Below, piece by piece: positions 59,582 to 64,000 of a DNA stretch of 64,000 bases. Each line of letters begins with the position of its first letter. The stretch's first letter is position 1. The notes beneath the pieces are model-generated. The model did no database searches. It saw only the letters and a list, made by a program, of their open reading frames with translations, and was not told where the DNA came from. The translations under genes were made by a program, and so were the position numbers. This DNA comes from Halomonas organivorans (lineage in GTDB: Bacteria > Pseudomonadota > Gammaproteobacteria > Pseudomonadales > Halomonadaceae), in the NCBI RefSeq assembly GCF_014192055.1, contig NZ_JACHXM010000021.1:1-64000 (forward strand), read 5' to 3'.

Positions 59582-60163
59582 ATGTCGATCGAATCCCGTC
59601 TATCGCCCCTCGACGAGGCGAATATGGCCCCCGAGCAGCGCCGAGTGCTGGAGGCCATTCTCAGCGGCCCGCGCGGCAACCTGGACGGCCCCTTCCTGGC
59701 CTGGATCCACAGCCCGGCACTGGCCGATCACGCCCAGCGCCTGGGCGCCTTCTGCCGCTATGACACGCGTCTCGAACTGCGCCTCACCGAGCTGGCGATC
59801 CTGTTCACCGCGGCCTGGTGGCAATCACAGGCGGAGTGGCAGATCCACGCGCCCATCGCTCGTGAAGCCGGCGTCTCCGAGGCGCTGATCGAGTCCCTGC
59901 GGGAAGGGCGCGAGCCGGTCTTCGAGCGTGACGACGAGGCGCTGGTGGTGCGCCTGGGCGAGTCGCTCTACACCACTCGGCGCGTCGATGAAGGGCTCTA
60001 CGGCGAGGCCGTGGCGGCCTTCGGCGAACCGGCAGTGGTCGAGCTGGTGGGCGTCTTCGGCTACTACGCCCTGGTCGCGATGACGCTCAACGTCTTCGAG
60101 GTGCGGCGCGGCAGCACCCCGCTGCCGTTTCCCGAGCCGCCGCAGGTGGGGCCCGTGGCCTGA
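59582..60163 (+). CDS. carboxymuconolactone decarboxylase (CMD/AhpD-fold) family protein
   Basis: 193-aa all-helical protein. FCRYDTRLELRLTELAILFT and the following WQSQAEWQIHAPIAREAG carry the CMD-family core, with E and H at the usual positions. The CxxC pair of peroxidase-active AhpD proteins is absent, so it is more likely a decarboxylase or lyase-type member. It follows the aminotransferase by 13 bp with AAGGAG, hence one operon. Substrate unknown. Confidence 0.8.
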   Translation: MSIESRLSPLDEANMAPEQRRVLEAILSGPRGNLDGPFLAWIHSPALADHAQRLGAFCRYDTRLELRLTELAILFTAAWWQSQAEWQIHAPIAREAGVSEALIESLREGREPVFERDDEALVVRLGESLYTTRRVDEGLYGEAVAAFGEPAVVELVGVFGYYALVAMTLNVFEVRRGSTPLPFPEPPQVGPVA

Positions 60164-60226
60164 GTCGGGCCAGCCGACCCTCTCGTTGGAGGGAATGGAC
60201 CACGCGGGCTGGTGCCTGATGCCGCT

Positions 60227-60257
60227 AGCGACGATGATGAAGGCGTTGATCGTCGCT
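60227..60257 (+). terminator. hairpin between the CMD-family gene and the permease
   Basis: AGCGACGAT (60227-60235) and ATCGTCGCT (60249-60257) form a perfect 9-bp stem followed by TTCGCTTC. Lies in the 123-bp gap after the CMD-family stop; the T-run is weak. Confidence 0.5.
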
Positions 60258-60286
60258 TTCGCTTCATCACAGGGAGGTGAGCCGTC

Positions 60287-62107
60287 ATGGCCGACAGCAC
60301 GCAGGTCTTCTTCCTGCTCGGTGCGACCCTGGCAGCCTTCGTCTGGGGCCGCTTCCGCTATGACCTGGTGGCGCTGGCGGCGCTGCTGGCATCGGTGCTG
60401 TTGGGGCTGGTCCCTGCCGAGGAGGCCTTTCTCGGCTTTGGCCATCCCGCGGTAATCACCGTTGCCGCGGTACTGGTGCTGAGCCGCGGCTTCGAGCGTT
60501 CGGGGTTGGTCGACCTGATCGCCGAGCAGGCGCTGCGCGTCGGCGACCGCTTGATCCTGCAGACCCTGGTGCTCAGCGGCACGGTGCTGGTGCTCTCGGG
60601 AGTGATGAACAACGTCGGCGCCCTGGCGCTGATGCTGCCGGTGGCGCTGCGCCTGGCCCGCGAGCATGACAGCCCGCCTTCGCTATTGCTGATGCCGCTG
60701 GCCTTCGGCTCGCTGCTCGGCGGGCTGACCACGCTGATCGGCACGCCACCCAATATCATCATCTCGGCCTATCGGCAGTCGCTTGGCGGCGAGGGCTTCG
60801 GCATGTTCGCCTTCTTTCCCGTTGGTGCCAGCGTCGCCCTGGCCGGCCTGGCGGTGATCGTGCTGGCCGGCCGCTTTCTGGTGCCACAGCGTGCCGGCAA
60901 GGCCTCGCTGGATGCGATGTTCGATACCGCCCACTACCTGGTCGAGCTGCGCGTGCCGGAGGAGAGCAAGGCGGTGGGCTGGTCGCTGCGCGACCTGCTC
61001 GAGGCGGTGGAGGAGCCCATCCCGGTGCTGGCGGTGGTGCGCGATGAGGCGCGCTACCCCGGCCATGCCTTTCTCGGCACGCTGCGGGCGGATGACATCC
61101 TGCTGGTGGAAGCCGGACCCGACGAGATGACGCTGCTCGAGGACAAGGCGGGGTTGACGGTGGGCCCTGAGCCCACCGAAGAGGACGAGGGAACCGACGC
61201 GGAGCCAGCGGCCGAGGAGGACAAGGACAAGCGCAGCGGTGTGGATACCGAGGGCCTGCAGCTGGTCGAGGCCGTGGTGCGCAACGACTCCATGATGTTG
61301 CATCGCACCGTCGGCCAGTTGCGCCTGCTCAACCAGTTTGGCCTGCACCTGGTGGCCGTGGCCAGGGATGGCGGACGCCTCAACCAGCGGCTGCGCGACA
61401 TCAGCTTTCGCGCCGGAGACGTGCTGCTGCTGCAGGGCGGCGAGGGCGATATCGGCGAGAGCCTGGCCACCCTGGGGTGCCTGCCGCTGGCCAGCCGTAA
61501 CCTGGCGCTGGGCCAGCCGCGCCGGCTGCTGGTGTCGGTGGCCATCTTCGCTGCGGCCATCCTGGCGATGGTGCTGGACTGGCTGCCGGCAGCGGTGGCG
61601 CTGAGCGCCGCCGCCCTGGTCTCGCTGCTGGCGGGAGTGCTGACGCTGCGCGAGGCGTATCAGGCGATCGACGGTCCGGTGATCGTGCTGCTCGGCGCCA
61701 TGATCCCGGTGGGCCAGGCGCTGGAGACCAGCGGCGGGGCTGACCAGATCGCCGAGGGGCTGTTGGCCCTGGGCAGCGACTGGCCGGTGGTGATGACCCT
61801 GCTGGCGCTGTTCGCGATCGGCATGCTGCTATCCAACGTGGTCAACAACGCTGCGGCGGCGCTGCTGATGGCGCCCATCGCGGCGAGCCTGGCTCGCGGC
61901 TTCGATGCGTCCCCGGATCCGTTCCTGATGGCGGTGGCGATCAGCGCCTCCTGCGCCTTCCTGACGCCCATCGGGCATCAGTCCAACACCCTGGTGATGG
62001 GGCCGGGCGGCTATCGCTTCGGAGACTACTGGAAGCTGGGCCTGCCGCTGTCCCTGGCGGTGATGGCGGTGGCGATCCCGATGATTCTGCTGGTGTGGCC
62101 GCCTTAG
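60287..62107 (+). CDS. SLC13/DASS-type permease with two RCK_C domains
   Basis: 606-aa transporter. Two hydrophobic halves (residues 1-205 and 405-606) flank a soluble centre with two TrkA-C/RCK_C units (around EESKAVGWSLRDLL to DILLVEAGPD, and DSMMLHRTVGQLRL to VLLLQGGEGD) separated by an acidic linker. The sodium/substrate motifs are TTLIGTPPNIIIS and TPIGHQSNTLVM. Such proteins import sulfate, carboxylates or other anions with sodium; the ligand cannot be told. GGGAGGTGAG precedes ATG 60287. Confidence 0.88.
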   Translation: MADSTQVFFLLGATLAAFVWGRFRYDLVALAALLASVLLGLVPAEEAFLGFGHPAVITVAAVLVLSRGFERSGLVDLIAEQALRVGDRLILQTLVLSGTVLVLSGVMNNVGALALMLPVALRLAREHDSPPSLLLMPLAFGSLLGGLTTLIGTPPNIIISAYRQSLGGEGFGMFAFFPVGASVALAGLAVIVLAGRFLVPQRAGKASLDAMFDTAHYLVELRVPEESKAVGWSLRDLLEAVEEPIPVLAVVRDEARYPGHAFLGTLRADDILLVEAGPDEMTLLEDKAGLTVGPEPTEEDEGTDAEPAAEEDKDKRSGVDTEGLQLVEAVVRNDSMMLHRTVGQLRLLNQFGLHLVAVARDGGRLNQRLRDISFRAGDVLLLQGGEGDIGESLATLGCLPLASRNLALGQPRRLLVSVAIFAAAILAMVLDWLPAAVALSAAALVSLLAGVLTLREAYQAIDGPVIVLLGAMIPVGQALETSGGADQIAEGLLALGSDWPVVMTLLALFAIGMLLSNVVNNAAAALLMAPIAASLARGFDASPDPFLMAVAISASCAFLTPIGHQSNTLVMGPGGYRFGDYWKLGLPLSLAVMAVAIPMILLVWPP

Positions 62108-62116
62108 CTCAAGACA

Positions 62117-63136
62117 TCAGGACCACCCGCCTTCCCAGGCGACCGGTCCATCGGGGCCGGGACGCAGCTGCCCGTGGATGCCATGCGGAGTGACTCGGAA
62201 CAGCACACTGGCCAGGGTATTCTCGGCGTCCGGATCGTCGGCCGCCTGGCGATGGATGGGCAGTTGCGGGTGCTGGCGGTCGCCGAGTAATGTCCAGAGC
62301 TCCTCGGGCGTGATCGGGCCCTGTCGTAAGGTCTGCCATTCCTCGAGACGCCGCTGGCGCGCCGCCGAGGAGTCGGTGATGCGCTGCGGCAGGTTGCGGA
62401 AGCGCGCGTGCACCAGGTGGTTGGCGTGGACCGCGAGAGGCGTCGCCGGGATCGCCGAGACGCCCTGCCAGGGAGCCTCGACGCTCAGCGGCCGGCGCTG
62501 GCCGGTGTCGGCCATCATGAAGTGGAAGCCGCCGGCGCGGCGGGTGCTGTCGAGCAGGTGCAGGGCGTCGGCGGTGTCCGTACAGGCGAGCAGTGCCCGG
62601 GCGGTGACCATGCGCGGGATGCCTCGCCGGCTCTCGATCAGCCGCAGGTTGTTGACGGTGTAGGCGAAGCCGGCGGCGTTGGCGCCCAGGGTGTGGCCGG
62701 CCAGCGAGCCTGGATAGCAGAAGGCCAGGTAGGCGGGAGCATCGTCTGGCCGGGCCTGGAGCAGGAAGCAGGCGTCGCGAAGCGCCGGGTTGCCGTCCTC
62801 GTTGTGGGCCAGCCAGGCTTCGTCGCCCGCGGCGACGGCCACCGAGGTGCAGCCTTCGGGGCCGGTCGGGGAGAGGTCGCCTCGGCAGTTCCACAGCAAC
62901 ACCCGCTCGAGAGGCTGGGCGAGGCCCTCGGCAAGGCCCTGGAGTTCCTCGAAGCAGGCCGGGAACGCGCGGCGGATGCGTTCGCCGACATCGGCCAGCC
63001 AGCCATCGTGCAGTGCCGGGGTCAGGCGACGATAGTCGTCGCTTGGCAGGATGCGTTCGGCGAAGGCCTCGCGGCCTTGTTCGCCCATGGCGCGGCCGAT
63101 GGTATAGGGCCCGCCTGAGATATCGAGATGGTGCAT
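62117..63136 (-). CDS. C45 (acyl-CoA:6-aminopenicillanate acyltransferase)-like hydrolase
   Basis: 339 aa from MHHLDISGGPYTIGRAMGEQ. The Ntn-hydrolase core is visible: GCTSVAVAAGDEAWLAHNED with the candidate nucleophile Cys after Gly, and YTVNNLRL. C45-family proteins mature by self-cleavage before the cysteine and hydrolyse amide bonds. An upstream ATG at 63241 would add 35 Arg/Ser-rich residues unlike the family, so 63136 is preferred though no ribosome site stands out. Convergent with the permease, stops 9 bp apart. Substrate unknown. Confidence 0.8.
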   Translation of the reverse strand: MHHLDISGGPYTIGRAMGEQGREAFAERILPSDDYRRLTPALHDGWLADVGERIRRAFPACFEELQGLAEGLAQPLERVLLWNCRGDLSPTGPEGCTSVAVAAGDEAWLAHNEDGNPALRDACFLLQARPDDAPAYLAFCYPGSLAGHTLGANAAGFAYTVNNLRLIESRRGIPRMVTARALLACTDTADALHLLDSTRRAGGFHFMMADTGQRRPLSVEAPWQGVSAIPATPLAVHANHLVHARFRNLPQRITDSSAARQRRLEEWQTLRQGPITPEELWTLLGDRQHPQLPIHRQAADDPDAENTLASVLFRVTPHGIHGQLRPGPDGPVAWEGGWS

Positions 63137-63254
63137 GGAAGAAGACCGAGCGCTGATCGAGAGGTAGCGAGACACCGCACGGCGTCTGCCAGACTGTCCC
63201 AGTATCGCATGGTCCATAGTCGGGGCCAGCTTCCGTGTCACGCAGTCCCGAACG

Positions 63255-63285
63255 ACGACGCCCCGACCTCGGGCCGGGGCGTCGT
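63255..63285 (-). terminator. hairpin downstream of fadE
   Basis: ACGACGCCCC (63255-63264) and GGGGCGTCGT (63276-63285) form a perfect 10-bp stem about 25 nt beyond the fadE stop on the minus strand. No U tract. Confidence 0.55.
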
Positions 63286-63310
63286 GCGATCATGGTGCAT
63301 CGGGCGTGGA

Positions 63311-64000
63311 TCAGGCCGGATGGTGGCGCAGCACCTTGCTCTTGTCGGTGACGAAGGCGTCGTATTCGAAGTCGTCGACGGTGAGCATGTCCAGCACCTC
63401 GGCCTCGCGCTGGCGCATGAAGGTGGCATCCTCTTCCGATATCAGGCCTTTCTCGAGCGCGGCGTCGACCTGCTGTTCGGGATGCAGGGCCTCGGCCGGG
63501 ATCTCGCCTTTGGCGTAGGCCTTGCCGACGGTGCGATACAGCGCCTCGGCGCGTTCCTGGGTGGCCAGCAGGGCGTTGTAGCGGGCCAGCGGATTGTCCT
63601 GGGGACCGTCGTCCGCGTCCCAGGTGTTGGTCAGCAGGCGATGGCGCAGGGCGCTGTCGCGGGACACCGCTTGGGCGATGGTTCGAGTCAGGTCGTCGTG
63701 AGGGCGGGCCCAGCGCCGGCCGCGCGGCATTACCACCACCCGTAGCATCCTGCCCAGGGCGCGATTGGGCAGGTTGTCGAACAGCTCGATGAAGGCTTGC
63801 TCGGCACGGCCCAGCAGGAAGCGGGCGGCGTAATGCAGCAGGGTATCCTCATGCTCGACCTTGTCGCCCTCATGCCACTGCTTGAGCAGCATGCTGGCCA
63901 GGTAGAGGTTGGAGAGCACGTCGCCGAGGCGGGCGGAGAGCATCTCGCGCTGCTTGAGCTTGGAGCCCAGGCTCGCCATGGCGGCGTCGGCGGTCAGTGC
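63311..64000 (-). CDS. fadE: acyl-CoA dehydrogenase FadE, C-terminal part (runs off right edge)
   Basis: The last 229 or so codons of a FadE-type acyl-CoA dehydrogenase. The frame is open through the right edge (ALTADAAMASLGSKLK), so the ATG at 63979 is internal. KQREMLSARLGDVLSNLYLA, then LPNRALGRMLRVVVMPRGRR and a terminal VDDFEYDAFVTDKSKVLR follow the C-terminal domain of E. coli FadE (about 815 aa), which short acyl-CoA dehydrogenases lack. It catalyses the first step of fatty-acid beta-oxidation. Confidence 0.92.
   Translation of the reverse strand, partial: ALTADAAMASLGSKLKQREMLSARLGDVLSNLYLASMLLKQWHEGDKVEHEDTLLHYAARFLLGRAEQAFIELFDNLPNRALGRMLRVVVMPRGRRWARPHDDLTRTIAQAVSRDSALRHRLLTNTWDADDGPQDNPLARYNALLATQERAEALYRTVGKAYAKGEIPAEALHPEQQVDAALEKGLISEEDATFMRQREAEVLDMLTVDDFEYDAFVTDKSKVLRHHPA

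Overview
The window is about 70% GC and packed with genes. It reads like a chromosomal segment of an aerobic, halophilic gammaproteobacterium, most likely Halomonadaceae. This rests on the mix of close Escherichia/Pseudomonas-type proteins (YbiT, QorA, FadE, OpgD, UgpBAEC, PanP), the Pseudomonas-style aerobic B12 pathway and the base composition; no rRNA or marker gene is present to prove it. No tRNA, rRNA, CRISPR array, insertion sequence or prophage was seen.

Region 1 (1-7160) is amino-acid catabolism. It holds a hydroxyproline-degradation cluster (a truncated semialdehyde dehydrogenase, a DapA-like deaminase and hydroxyproline 2-epimerase). Next come a beta-alanine aminotransferase and a CoA-acylating semialdehyde dehydrogenase, with a divergent LysR regulator. 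Region 2 (7175-12267) has a radical-SAM protein with a perfect LexA box, a scar containing a cation-efflux gene remnant, the ABC-F protein YbiT and Tat-exported OpgD.

Region 3 (12368-47022) is an almost complete cobalamin island in four blocks. (a) cobT-cbiZ-cbiB-cobD-cobU-cobS-cobC plus a CobU-like orphan handle nucleotide-loop assembly and salvage. (b) A cobalamin riboswitch precedes btuB-btuF-btuC-btuD for B12 uptake. (c) A divergent FecBCD-type ABC transporter has a near-perfect Zur box in its promoter. (d) A second cobalamin riboswitch precedes chlID-cobB-cobW-cobN-cobG-cobH-cobI-cobJ-(cobK reversed)-cobL-cobE-cobM-cobF-cobO, followed by bluB and cobQ. Together these encode the oxygen-dependent corrin route, cobalt insertion by CobN plus a ChlI-ChlD fusion, adenosylation, amidation and DMB synthesis. 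The uroporphyrinogen methyltransferase and the cobalt reductase must lie elsewhere. Most genes overlap by ATGA junctions. At three junctions a micro-ORF fills or precedes the gap, and one of these was plainly made by a 29-bp tandem duplication.

Region 4 (47070-64000) holds panP (beta-alanine synthesis), a glycerol-3-phosphate uptake operon ugpB-A-E-C-Q with a clear Pho box, a YiiX-type papain-like protein, a conserved unknown, azurin and qorA. It continues with an RpiR-type regulator divergent from an aminotransferase/CMD-family pair across a 48-bp dyad, then an SLC13-type permease, a C45-family protein and the C-terminal part of FadE running off the right edge.

Three copies of a dispersed intergenic repeat (4592-4690, 18657-18834, 44564-44747) sit at operon boundaries. 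The points most worth following up are the Zur-box/B12 intergenic region, the micro-ORF couplers in the cob operon, the cobE frameshift-by-duplication, the orphan CobU-like protein and the LexA-box promoter duplication.
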